From Deltaproteobacteria bacterium (lineage in GTDB: Bacteria; Desulfobacterota; Desulfovibrionia; Desulfovibrionales; Desulfovibrionaceae), in NCBI GenBank assembly GCA_031280335.1, contig JAITGZ010000242.1, positions 1 to 5,701 of the forward strand: a DNA stretch of 5,701 nt, in the 5' to 3' direction. The position numbers and the translations under genes are program-made. The notes beneath the pieces are model-generated. The model was not told the origin of the DNA. It did not search any database and was given only the letters and a program-made list of their open reading frames with translations. Positions 1-5,701 of this stretch are shown here, in pieces. Each line of letters begins with the position of its first letter. The stretch's first letter is position 1.

Positions 1-194
1 ACCTCAAGACCGGTGCCTGTGGGTATCTTGTAGTCAAGCAAGACCACAGCCGGGCGGAATTCCATAAATTTTTCAAGGCATTCTTCAGCATCAGCCGCAA
101 GTATGCCCTGGTAGCCTTCACGCCGGAGACATTCATTCAGAACAAAGCGCATGTTCTGGTCGTCTTCAAGAATCAGGATACGCGGTTTTTCCAT
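1..194 (-). CDS. Response regulator, receiver domain (partial, 3' part outside window)
   Basis: The first 64 codons of a response regulator are visible; the rest lies before position 1. The protein opens MEKPRILILEDDQNMRFVL, a classic receiver beta-1 strand with the acidic pair E10/D11/D12 that binds Mg2+. The phosphoacceptor is D54 in VVLLDYKIPTGTG, followed by the usual P and G residues of the beta3-alpha3 loop. The ATG at 194-192 is the only start that keeps beta-1 intact. It lies inside the end of the histidine kinase gene (22-nt overlap, different frame), has only a weak Shine-Dalgarno, and is therefore probably translationally coupled to the kinase. The output domain is not visible. Pairing with an NtrB/AtoS-like PAS kinase suggests an NtrC-type sigma-54 activator, but this is inference. 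Confidence 0.93.
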   Translation of the reverse strand, partial: MEKPRILILEDDQNMRFVLNECLRREGYQGILAADAEECLEKFMEFRPAVVLLDYKIPTGTGLE

Positions 195-1273
195 CTTAGC
201 CCGGCCCCAGGTCCGCCCAGGGGGAGTTTCACAGTAAAGGTGGCACCTTCGCCAGGACGCGAAAACACATCTATATGCCCGCCGTGTTCATTGATTATAT
301 TTTGCACAATGGAAAGGCCAAGCCCTGTGCCGTTATCCTTGTCCGTGTAAAACGGGTTGAAAATACGCTCCATGGCGTCTCCGGCAATGCCTTTGCCGTT
401 GTCGGAAACCCGTACCGCAAGCACATCGCCCTCCCTGGAAGTGGCCAGACGCACAAAACCATTTTCGGTAATGGCATCCATCGCGTTCAGAGAAAGATTC
501 AGGAAGGCGTGGATAAGCATTTCGCTGTCCCCGGCCAGCGGGGGCAGATCAGGACGCAGATCAAGCAAAAACTCTATACTGGCCCGCCGGCGGTTAATCA
601 TGGACAAAAATTTTACCTTATGCATGATGGCGTTAATGTCCACCTCTTCCAGCCTAAGGTAGGTGCTGCCGGAAAAATCCATAAGCTCGCGGGAAAGGTT
701 GTCAAGCCTGTCCACCTCATCCAAAATAATATCAAAATATTTGGCTGTTTTTTCATCCGCGCCGTTATCGGCCTTGATGATTTCCATAAGCGCCTTGATG
801 GTGCCGAGCGGCGTGCGGATCTGGTGCGAGACGCCCAAGGCCAACTGCCCGAGAGCGGCCATCTTGTCCGCCCGCCGTACGAGCTTTTCCATCTTCTTTT
901 TCTCGGTAATATTTTCGGTGAGCATGACCACGCCAAGCTTTTGTCCATCCGGACCGATAATGAGCGAAGAGTGCGCGGTAATGAATATGGTCTCCCCGGC
1001 CCGGTTCACCAGTTCAACATCGTCGCTTTTAAAAGCTTTGCCGGTACGGACGACAAAATTATGCGTCTTCATGAAACGCGGGCGCTCATGCTCGGCCAAT
1101 CCATGAAGAAATGAATTGCCGAGGGCGATTTCCCTTGGATAGGCATACATGATTTCAGCGGCCCGGTTCATGGTGAGGATGGCTCCCTCAATATCCACCG
1201 CCAAAATAGCAGTGCCGATGCTCTCCAGGACAATCTCGCTCAACATATGATCAAGCACATTTCCATTGCCCAT
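173..1273 (-). CDS. Soluble PAS-domain sensor histidine kinase (NtrB/AtoS-like)
   Basis: A 366-aa kinase expected to autophosphorylate and pass phosphate to the response regulator that follows and overlaps it. No signal peptide or transmembrane segment is visible, so it should act in the cytoplasm. Residues about 14-125 form one PAS domain (VDIEGAILTMNRAAE, then a PAS-C-like end TENITEKKKMEK). A dimerisation/phosphoacceptor helix follows, with H150 in GVSHQIRTPLG. The ATPase domain has an N box (NLSLNAMDA, 259-267), G1 (DNGKGI, 291-296), F box (IFNPFYTDK, 304-312) and G2 (GTGLGL, 315-320). The residue after His is Gln, where the HisKA family usually has Glu or Asp. The ATG at 1273 follows the ligase stop by 45 nt; a GGAG lies 13 nt upstream, rather far. 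M10 is a less likely start. Probably co-transcribed with the ligase. The ligand is unknown. Confidence 0.95.
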   Translation of the reverse strand: MGNGNVLDHMLSEIVLESIGTAILAVDIEGAILTMNRAAEIMYAYPREIALGNSFLHGLAEHERPRFMKTHNFVVRTGKAFKSDDVELVNRAGETIFITAHSSLIIGPDGQKLGVVMLTENITEKKKMEKLVRRADKMAALGQLALGVSHQIRTPLGTIKALMEIIKADNGADEKTAKYFDIILDEVDRLDNLSRELMDFSGSTYLRLEEVDINAIMHKVKFLSMINRRRASIEFLLDLRPDLPPLAGDSEMLIHAFLNLSLNAMDAITENGFVRLATSREGDVLAVRVSDNGKGIAGDAMERIFNPFYTDKDNGTGLGLSIVQNIINEHGGHIDVFSRPGEGATFTVKLPLGGPGAGLRWKNRVS

Positions 1274-1318
1274 AAGAAACGCCGCGCTCCGTACAAAATT
1301 AAGGAAACATGAAATGCC

Positions 1319-3007
1319 TCAGTCCCACAAACCTCGCCCACGCAAGAGGGAGACTATTTCCTCCGCTTTTGCCGCCAGAACTTTCTTATCCGGCTTGCCG
1401 TTGTTGGTCATGGGGAACACGCCTTCGTCCCATATTTTGATGTATGACGGTCTTTTATACGCCACCAGCCCCTTACAATGCCGCATCAGGTCATCGGCAT
1501 CCAGGGAAGCGCCCGGTTCAGGCAGTACAAAGGCCAAGACACCCTCATCAAATGTGCTGTGCCGTACCCCCAAGACTTCCGCCAAAGAAACCCCCGGATA
1601 ACGCATGATATACGCGGATACCTCATCCGGGAACACATTATAACCTTTCGATTTAATTATAAATTTTTTTCTAGCCAGGTAATATACCGCTTTACGCCCA
1701 CCCGTGTCTTTGAAGTAGCCCATGTCGCCGCTGTACAATATGCCTTCGCTGCTGACTATTTTTTCCTCCGGCATACCGAAATAACCGGAAAAAACCAAAG
1801 GGGGATGGTAGCATATCTCCCCTTCATCTCCAAAAGCCTTCTCGGCTCCGGCTCTTCCATCGGGCAGCATGGGTTCCCTTATGCTTATCTCCGCCACGCT
1901 TTCGTCGGCTGAACCGACTTGTCCGTGCAGGGTTTCAACGCTTATGGGCATGGGGGTATAGGTGCCTGCCCCACCGCACTCGGTCATGCCCAGACAGGTC
2001 CCAAAATGGGGAGCCATTCGGGCGAGCCTGTTTAAAAAGTCGATATCCCCCATTGATCCCGCATAATAAACACAATCAAGGCTGGAAAGATCGAACTTGT
2101 CATAGTCCGGCACTGACCACATCATACGGTACATGGTGGGAACAGCGCCTATGAAATTGGCCCGCCGGACTTCCACGGCCTTAAGGGCGCTGACCGGGTG
2201 AAACTGATAGAGCAGAACATTCGTGCCGCCGCCCATTATGGTGGTATATACGGTCATGGTGGTGCCGCCCACATGGCTGCAAGGCAGTATGCACAGGCGG
2301 ATCATCTCCTGCGGCGGCATTGTTGTGGCCCGCATGAAAATATTCATCTGGGCCACAATACATTTATGCCCCAGAAGAGCCGGTTTGGGTTCGCCGGTTG
2401 TGCCGGTGGTGAAAATAATCAGCGCGTCATTCCGTTCAGATACGTCATGGCATACTTTATTACGCTTACGCGCGAGATCGCCGTCATCCCGCAAGGAGAG
2501 CAGGTTGTTCAAGTCAAATAAAATATCGGCGTCTCGCGTTCCGGGTGCCGCTTCGCCGGTTCCATCCAGGGAGTGAAAGAAAATATGTCTGATATACGGA
2601 CATTTTTCCGTAACCGCCGCATTCACAGAGTAAAAATTTTTACAATAGGAATCACCCAGCATAATGAAAACAACGGGTCTTATTTTGTCCAGATTGCGCA
2701 CGGCTTCATGCGGTTTGAGTTTTACGTCGATAGGGCATATGATCGCCCCCATTTTGAAACATGCATACTGAACAGCCAGACACTGCGCCGATTGTTGACC
2801 CATTACGGCCACACGATCACCCCCGGCTACCCCCAGCTTAATCAGGGCAAGAGTATATAAATCAACAAGCTCATTCAGCTGCGCATAGGTTGTCTCCAAG
2901 CCTGTTTCATGCTGCACAAGGGCGACTTTATCCGGCGTGTTTTTTGCCCAGTGTTCCAGGTAGGCATGCGCCGTGCCCAACTGCGGTATCTTGGCAGATG
3001 CGTCCAT
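1319..3007 (-). CDS. Acyl-CoA synthetase / AMP-dependent ligase (ANL superfamily), substrate unknown
   Basis: A 562-aa cytoplasmic adenylate-forming enzyme that should convert a carboxylic acid, ATP and CoA to acyl-CoA, AMP and PPi. ANL motifs appear in order: P-loop A3 FTTGTTGEPK (199-208), GAVPTMYRMM (287-296), A5 LGMTE (339-343), A7 YSGDMG (425-430), hinge/A8 around RKKFIIKSKGYNVFPDEV (446-463), and A10 NNGKPDKK (535-542) with K538 as the expected catalytic lysine. Two deviations stand out. A3 is followed by PALLGHK rather than the usual G and hydrophobic run. In A8 the usual Asp after Arg-Lys-Lys is Phe449. The ATG at 3007 has a strong Shine-Dalgarno. It follows a stem-loop downstream of the barrel gene and probably has its own promoter. 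Neighbouring ETF and barrel genes suggest activation of an imported organic acid; an aromatic, cyclic or carnitine-like acid is possible. Motifs do not reveal the substrate. Confidence 0.93.
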   Translation of the reverse strand: MDASAKIPQLGTAHAYLEHWAKNTPDKVALVQHETGLETTYAQLNELVDLYTLALIKLGVAGGDRVAVMGQQSAQCLAVQYACFKMGAIICPIDVKLKPHEAVRNLDKIRPVVFIMLGDSYCKNFYSVNAAVTEKCPYIRHIFFHSLDGTGEAAPGTRDADILFDLNNLLSLRDDGDLARKRNKVCHDVSERNDALIIFTTGTTGEPKPALLGHKCIVAQMNIFMRATTMPPQEMIRLCILPCSHVGGTTMTVYTTIMGGGTNVLLYQFHPVSALKAVEVRRANFIGAVPTMYRMMWSVPDYDKFDLSSLDCVYYAGSMGDIDFLNRLARMAPHFGTCLGMTECGGAGTYTPMPISVETLHGQVGSADESVAEISIREPMLPDGRAGAEKAFGDEGEICYHPPLVFSGYFGMPEEKIVSSEGILYSGDMGYFKDTGGRKAVYYLARKKFIIKSKGYNVFPDEVSAYIMRYPGVSLAEVLGVRHSTFDEGVLAFVLPEPGASLDADDLMRHCKGLVAYKRPSYIKIWDEGVFPMTNNGKPDKKVLAAKAEEIVSLLRGRGLWD

Positions 3008-3010
3008 TAT

Positions 3011-3019
3011 CTCCCCCCT
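3011..3019 (-). promoter_or_regulatory. Ribosome binding site of the acyl-CoA ligase gene
   Basis: On the minus strand the sequence AGGGGGGAG lies 3 nt before the ATG at 3007. It is a strong purine-rich Shine-Dalgarno and supports this start. Confidence 0.75.
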
Positions 3020-3140
3020 GGATTTTGATTAGGAACAACTACGAAGTCGGGCCAAGTAATGCCTTATAACCAAGCCGAAGGCCGGCCATATATTCCGGCG
3101 GTTCAAATTTTTGATGTATTTTTGAGGATGGAACTCTCCT

Positions 3141-3164
3141 GTCGAAAAACGCACGTTTTTCGGC
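3141..3164. repeat. Inverted repeat I: A/T-tract palindrome upstream of the ligase gene
   Basis: The arms GTCGAAAAAC (3141-3150) and GTTTTTCGGC (3155-3164) are complementary over 10 bp, with one G-T wobble, around the 4-base loop GCAC. The T-tract lies inside the stem, so this is not a standard intrinsic terminator. It sits about 135 nt upstream of the ligase start in non-coding sequence. It could be an operator (for example for the neighbouring regulator), a bidirectional RNA stem, or part of a dispersed genomic repeat. There is only one copy in this window. Confidence 0.6.
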
Positions 3165-3169
3165 TTGCT

Positions 3170-3196
3170 CCCGGCGGCGGCGGCCGCGCCGCCGGG
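3170..3196. repeat. Inverted repeat II: 27-base all-G/C palindrome with CGG triplets
   Basis: Perfect 10-bp arms CCCGGCGGCG (3170-3179) and CGCCGCCGGG (3187-3196) flank a 7-base loop, GCGGCCG. All 27 bases are G or C, in an intergenic stretch that is otherwise AT-rich. It lies 5 bases from inverted repeat I. No T-tract follows on either strand, so a simple intrinsic terminator is unlikely. A REP/BIME-like element or a transcription pause/attenuation stem are alternatives. Confidence 0.6.
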
Positions 3197-3256
3197 TATT
3201 CAACACAGCGGAACGCCGGTTTGAAAGAAAATAATGATTGGCCGCAAATATCTTAA

Positions 3257-3286
3257 GAAGCCGCCCGTCAAGCTTTGGGCGGCTTC
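3257..3286 (-). terminator. Probable transcription terminator after the barrel-protein gene
   Basis: A perfect 10-bp stem, GAAGCCGCCC (3257-3266) and GGGCGGCTTC (3277-3286), with a 10-base loop containing AAGCTT. It begins 10 nt after the stop codon of the barrel-protein gene. The following minus-strand sequence (TTAAGATATTTG) is only moderately T-rich, so termination may be partial, leaving some readthrough into the ligase-kinase-regulator genes. The stem also ends before the coding region, as expected for an operon boundary. Confidence 0.7.
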
Positions 3287-3296
3287 CAAAGATGAT

Positions 3297-4175
3297 TTAA
3301 AACGCCTTTGACAGGTTAACAAAGAAGGTGCGGCCTTTGGTGCCGTTTTTCACCTCTGCTTCAAACAGGTAACGGCATTCAATGGACATGCCGCTGGGGG
3401 TGTTATAACGAAATTCCGGTCCGAGCGAGTAGGAGCTGTACTTAAGACTGACGGACCCGGGGCCGCTGTCTTTGGTCAACTGCCGGTAAGCGGTGCCCGC
3501 GATGCCGAGGGTAACGTTCTTGTTTACACGCTTGCCCAAACCTCCTTCCACGTGGAAGGCCATGCCGGGGAGAATTGCCGCAGTATCCTTTATATGATCT
3601 TCAAGACGGGCCACGAAAGAGAAATGCCAATCCTTGGCCTCGGTAAAATAGACCGTCGCTCCGCCGCCGGCAATCCATGACCAGTAACCTTTGCCCGCGC
3701 CATGCGCCCCCGTACTGCCTATGGGTATGTAAACGCCCGGGCCGAACACGGCATCCCAGCGCGCCCCATGCCAGGCCAGGTACAAAGGTTGAACCAGGGT
3801 ATCGCCCAACGAAATATTGTTGTCCCGTCCGCCAGTCATACGGTTGGGGGAAGACATATACTGAACGGGAATGACAATATCTGACAGAGGATCGGCCCCC
3901 AGCAGTTTGAAATCATAAACATGGATGAAGCGGGTTGTGAACACAAAGGCATCGGTATCAAGCCCTTTAACGGTTTCTTTCCCGTCATTGCCCCGATAAC
4001 TGTCGGTACTGTAAAAAGTATTGTACAACTTATAATAGGATCCGGTAGGCGGCATGGTGGCCGCCAGGACGCCGCCGCTCCCCGGGCTGTGATGTCCCTT
4101 GGTGGCCAAGGCCGCCCCGCTGCCGGACAAAACAAAAAACACCACTCCTAAAATCATCGAAACAAAACACTTCAT
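3297..4175 (-). CDS. Outer-membrane beta-barrel protein, phenol-degradation 'MetA-pathway' family-like
   Basis: A 292-aa protein with an N-terminal signal peptide (MKCFVSMILG, then a hydrophobic run to ALA, predicted cleavage near residue 24 before TKG). The mature part is rich in alternating aromatic/hydrophobic strands and Gly, with segments such as GDTLVQPLYLAW and FGPGVYIPIGS, and ends in Phe (FFVNLSKAF), the usual barrel-assembly signal. The pattern matches my memory of PF13557 (putative MetA-pathway of phenol degradation), thought to be outer-membrane channels near aromatic or hydrophobic-compound genes. The reading frame also opens with a GTG at 4205, but the ATG at 4175 has a good Shine-Dalgarno 4 nt upstream and starts directly with the signal peptide, so I chose it. 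It follows etfA by 64 nt with no obvious terminator, so co-transcription is likely. The transported compound is unknown. Confidence 0.82.
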   Translation of the reverse strand: MKCFVSMILGVVFFVLSGSGAALATKGHHSPGSGGVLAATMPPTGSYYKLYNTFYSTDSYRGNDGKETVKGLDTDAFVFTTRFIHVYDFKLLGADPLSDIVIPVQYMSSPNRMTGGRDNNISLGDTLVQPLYLAWHGARWDAVFGPGVYIPIGSTGAHGAGKGYWSWIAGGGATVYFTEAKDWHFSFVARLEDHIKDTAAILPGMAFHVEGGLGKRVNKNVTLGIAGTAYRQLTKDSGPGSVSLKYSSYSLGPEFRYNTPSGMSIECRYLFEAEVKNGTKGRTFFVNLSKAF

Positions 4176-4177
4176 AG

Positions 4178-4193
4178 AACCCCCTTTTGGGTT
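4178..4193 (-). promoter_or_regulatory. Ribosome binding site of the barrel gene, inside a small hairpin
   Basis: The minus strand reads AGGGGG (4185-4180), then TTCT, then the ATG at 4175, a good Shine-Dalgarno that decides the start. The site lies within AACCC-AAAAGG-GGGTT (4193-4178), a 5-bp stem with a 6-base loop that could partly mask it. Such a short stem may be chance. Confidence 0.55.
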
Positions 4194-4239
4194 AGAGTAA
4201 TTCACGCTTATTGTTCCTCAACACAAAGCCCGCCTGCGG

Positions 4240-5169
4240 TCAAGCCCCTGCCGCCCGGATAAGCTCAGGCAAGATATCCTTGATTCTGCCCACCAGCCTG
4301 TAATCAGCCATCCGCATCGTATTGGCGTTCTCATCCGTATTGATGGAAACTATTCTTCCGGCTTCGCGAATACCCACCATAAACTGTACCTGTCCCGATA
4401 TACCCATCAGAAGAGCCAAACCCGGCTTGCATTTGCTGCCGGAAAGCCCGATGATCCTGTCTTCAGGCAAAAGCTTGCGGTCAGTGGCCACAGGCTTGGA
4501 GCAGCCCAAAGCCCCGCCCCAAACGGCGGACAATTTTTCAGCCACTTTGAGATCATCGGCGTCAACCCCCAGGCCGACGGCCACAATAATTTCAGCCGCC
4601 TCAAGATCCACCGCGTCAACAGCGGCGCTCCTGCTTTCCAGCAACTTCAGTCCGGCAGCAACGGCACTGGCGGACGTATCTTCAATACTCCCGCCCGCTC
4701 CCTCCGGCGCAGGCTCAAAAGATTTGGGCGACAAAGCTATGACCTGCCTCTCCGTTACCACGCTCTGCGTGGCCAAGGCGGCCCCGCCAAAGGAATTGCG
4801 CACGCACTCCATGATTGCGCCGTTCATCTTCAGACTAAGCACGTCGGTAAGACAACCGGCCCCAAGAACATGGGCGAGCCGCCCGGAAAGCTCCTTGCCC
4901 CTGCGGTTGGAAGACAAAAGCACAATGGACGCCCCGACCTTTTCCGCCGTTTGGCCCACAGCTGCGGCAACGGAGGCGGCATCAGCCAACCGGATACGCG
5001 ATTCATTAATTTTATGCACATGCGCCCCGCGCGCGGCCATATCGCCAGCCAGGGCATCATCATTAATGCTCACCGCGTGGACAGTGCCTGCGGCGTCCAG
5101 GGATTTGGCCGCACTGACAAGTTCAGCGGCCGAACGGGATTTTTCGCTGTAAATAAGAATACCAGCCAT
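4240..5169 (-). CDS. etfA: Electron transfer flavoprotein alpha subunit (FixB-like)
   Basis: A 309-aa ETF alpha subunit, close to E. coli FixB in length (about 313). With EtfB it forms a soluble FAD-containing heterodimer passing electrons between acyl-CoA dehydrogenases/reductases and a redox partner. The N-terminal nucleotide-binding-like domain spans about 1-180 (MAGILIYSEKSRSAAEL; SIVLLSSNRRGKELSGRLA at 81-99). The C-terminal FAD domain spans about 192-309, with EIIVAVGLGV, GCSKPVATD (222-230), GLSGSK (241-246), GISGQVQF (256-263), SINTDENAN (275-283) and ADYRLVG (288-294). GCSKP and GISGQ match FixB-type ETFs (GCSRP, GISGQ as I recall) better than mitochondrial-type ones. Usual FAD-contact residues differ: Arg is K225, Thr is S243 and His is F263. 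The ATG at 5169 is 3 nt after the etfB stop, with AGG upstream inside etfB, so translation is coupled. Missing FAD or altered redox tuning is possible. Confidence 0.95.
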   Translation of the reverse strand: MAGILIYSEKSRSAAELVSAAKSLDAAGTVHAVSINDDALAGDMAARGAHVHKINESRIRLADAASVAAAVGQTAEKVGASIVLLSSNRRGKELSGRLAHVLGAGCLTDVLSLKMNGAIMECVRNSFGGAALATQSVVTERQVIALSPKSFEPAPEGAGGSIEDTSASAVAAGLKLLESRSAAVDAVDLEAAEIIVAVGLGVDADDLKVAEKLSAVWGGALGCSKPVATDRKLLPEDRIIGLSGSKCKPGLALLMGISGQVQFMVGIREAGRIVSINTDENANTMRMADYRLVGRIKDILPELIRAAGA

Positions 5170-5172
5170 ATT

Positions 5173-5701
5173 TTACCTGCCTATCAGACCTTCAGCCCTG
5201 AGTTTTTCAACCAGTTCTCCCGCGCTCTTCACCGTAATACACAGGCGCTCCACCTCCGGCGCAAGGTTGCTGGACGTGGATATTTCCGCCGCAGGCACAT
5301 CCACTCCCAAATCCGGCACCGTAAAAAGCCGCTTGGGTTTCTTTCCCGCTTTGAGTATCTGCATCACCGAGGGTATGCGGGGCTCATTGATGGCCGCAGT
5401 TACCGTTACCACGGCCGGAAGCTCCACTTCCATCACCTCAACGCAGTCTTCCAGGGCGCGGGTAACTTTGACTTTGCCCTCGCTCAATCCAAGGTCAACG
5501 GCATAATAGACCTGGGGCAATCCCAAAATACCGGCTGTACGCGCCGCCACCTGACCGGAATAGTTATCGCCGCTGCCTTCGCCGAAAAGAATCAGGCCGT
5601 AATCCGGTATCTTCCTGATGAGCGCGGCCAAAAGAACGGCGTTCTGCAGGCTGGTGTTCGCCGCGAATTTGTCATCAACCGCCAGATAAGCCTCATCAGC
5701 T
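5173..5701 (-). CDS. etfB: Electron transfer flavoprotein beta subunit (FixA-like), partial
   Basis: The last 175 residues of an ETF beta subunit; the start lies beyond 5701. Translation in frame from the window edge gives ADEAYLAVDDKFAANTSLQN, so the TTG at 5631 is internal and not the start. Family features are DYGLILFGEGSGDNYSGQVA (33-52 of the visible part), the nucleotide-binding region, and a near match to the ETF-beta signature at VTRALEDCVEVMEVELPAVV (79-98), then INEPRIPSVMQILKAGKKP (104-122). From memory, E. coli FixA has closely similar segments (GDGSSDLYAQQV; INSPQIPSMKAIL). About 80 N-terminal residues would be missing if the length is typical (about 255-265). The gene is followed 3 nt later by etfA. 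It should supply the AMP- or second-FAD-binding half of the ETF; whether it is canonical or bifurcating cannot be judged from this part. Confidence 0.95.
   Translation of the reverse strand, partial: ADEAYLAVDDKFAANTSLQNAVLLAALIRKIPDYGLILFGEGSGDNYSGQVAARTAGILGLPQVYYAVDLGLSEGKVKVTRALEDCVEVMEVELPAVVTVTAAINEPRIPSVMQILKAGKKPKRLFTVPDLGVDVPAAEISTSSNLAPEVERLCITVKSAGELVEKLRAEGLIGR

Noticed and set aside
275..1114. Long plus-strand open frame (279 codons) opposite the histidine kinase
   Set aside because: It is antisense to a gene with every kinase motif intact, and its translation shows no recognisable domain or repeat. It is best explained as a codon-bias shadow.
3071..3088. Possible sigma-54 -24/-12 promoter (minus strand TGGCCGGCCTTCGGCTTG) upstream of the ligase
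   Set aside because: The GG and GC are correctly spaced by 10 bases, but the CAC and TT parts of the consensus are missing. It is tempting given a possible NtrC-type regulator, yet too weak to annotate.
3059..3256. Plus-strand frame of 65 codons in the intergenic region
   Set aside because: It runs through both inverted repeats, gives a Gly/Arg patch from the G/C palindrome, lacks a convincing Shine-Dalgarno and resembles no known small protein.
4176..4205. GTG start at 4205 adding 10 residues to the barrel protein
   Set aside because: It would place polar residues before the signal peptide, while the ATG at 4175 has a good ribosome binding site and a normal signal-peptide start.
4322..5152. 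Long plus-strand open frame (276 codons) opposite etfA
   Set aside because: The low-complexity Ser/Ala/Pro-rich translation is typical of the reverse complement of an Ala-rich gene, and etfA is clearly real.
5173..5631. TTG at 5631 as the start of etfB
   Set aside because: The frame stays open to the window edge and the upstream translation is clearly ETF-beta-like, so the gene is partial and this TTG is an internal Leu codon.

Overview
All recognisable genes in this window lie on the minus strand, so it is read from high to low coordinates. It looks like a substrate-specific acyl-CoA catabolic or respiratory locus of a Gram-negative, probably anaerobic, bacterium. The Gram-negative call rests on an outer-membrane beta-barrel protein with a signal peptide and a C-terminal Phe. 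A sulfate-reducer-like (Desulfovibrio-type) host is a guess from the gene mix and moderate GC content. Nothing here fixes the taxon.

Layout in transcription order: (1) 5701-5173, the C-terminal two thirds of an electron-transfer flavoprotein beta subunit (etfB, FixA-like), cut by the window edge. (2) 5169-4240, the ETF alpha subunit (etfA, FixB-like), starting 3 nt after etfB. (3) 4175-3297, a secreted beta-barrel protein resembling the 'MetA-pathway of phenol degradation' family, 64 nt after etfA. A perfect 10-bp stem-loop at 3286-3257 follows and probably ends or attenuates this transcript. (4) An intergenic stretch, 3256-3008, carries two adjacent strong inverted repeats. (5) 3007-1319, an acyl-CoA synthetase/AMP-dependent ligase. 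(6) 1273-173, a soluble PAS histidine kinase. (7) 194-1, the receiver domain of a response regulator, overlapping the kinase by 22 nt and cut by the window edge.

Proposed logic (inference): the barrel protein admits a hydrophobic or aromatic acid, the ligase makes its CoA thioester, and the FixAB-type ETF carries electrons to or from an acyl-CoA dehydrogenase/reductase presumably encoded upstream beyond 5701. The cytosolic kinase/regulator pair would sense the compound or redox state and control the locus. The parts resemble E. coli fixAB plus a CoA ligase (carnitine/crotonobetaine reduction), but the barrel protein and the private two-component system argue for a different substrate, which cannot be named from this sequence.

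The points most worth a second look are the altered FAD-pocket residues in the ETF alpha subunit, the Gln next to the phosphoacceptor His in the kinase, and the paired palindromes upstream of the ligase.
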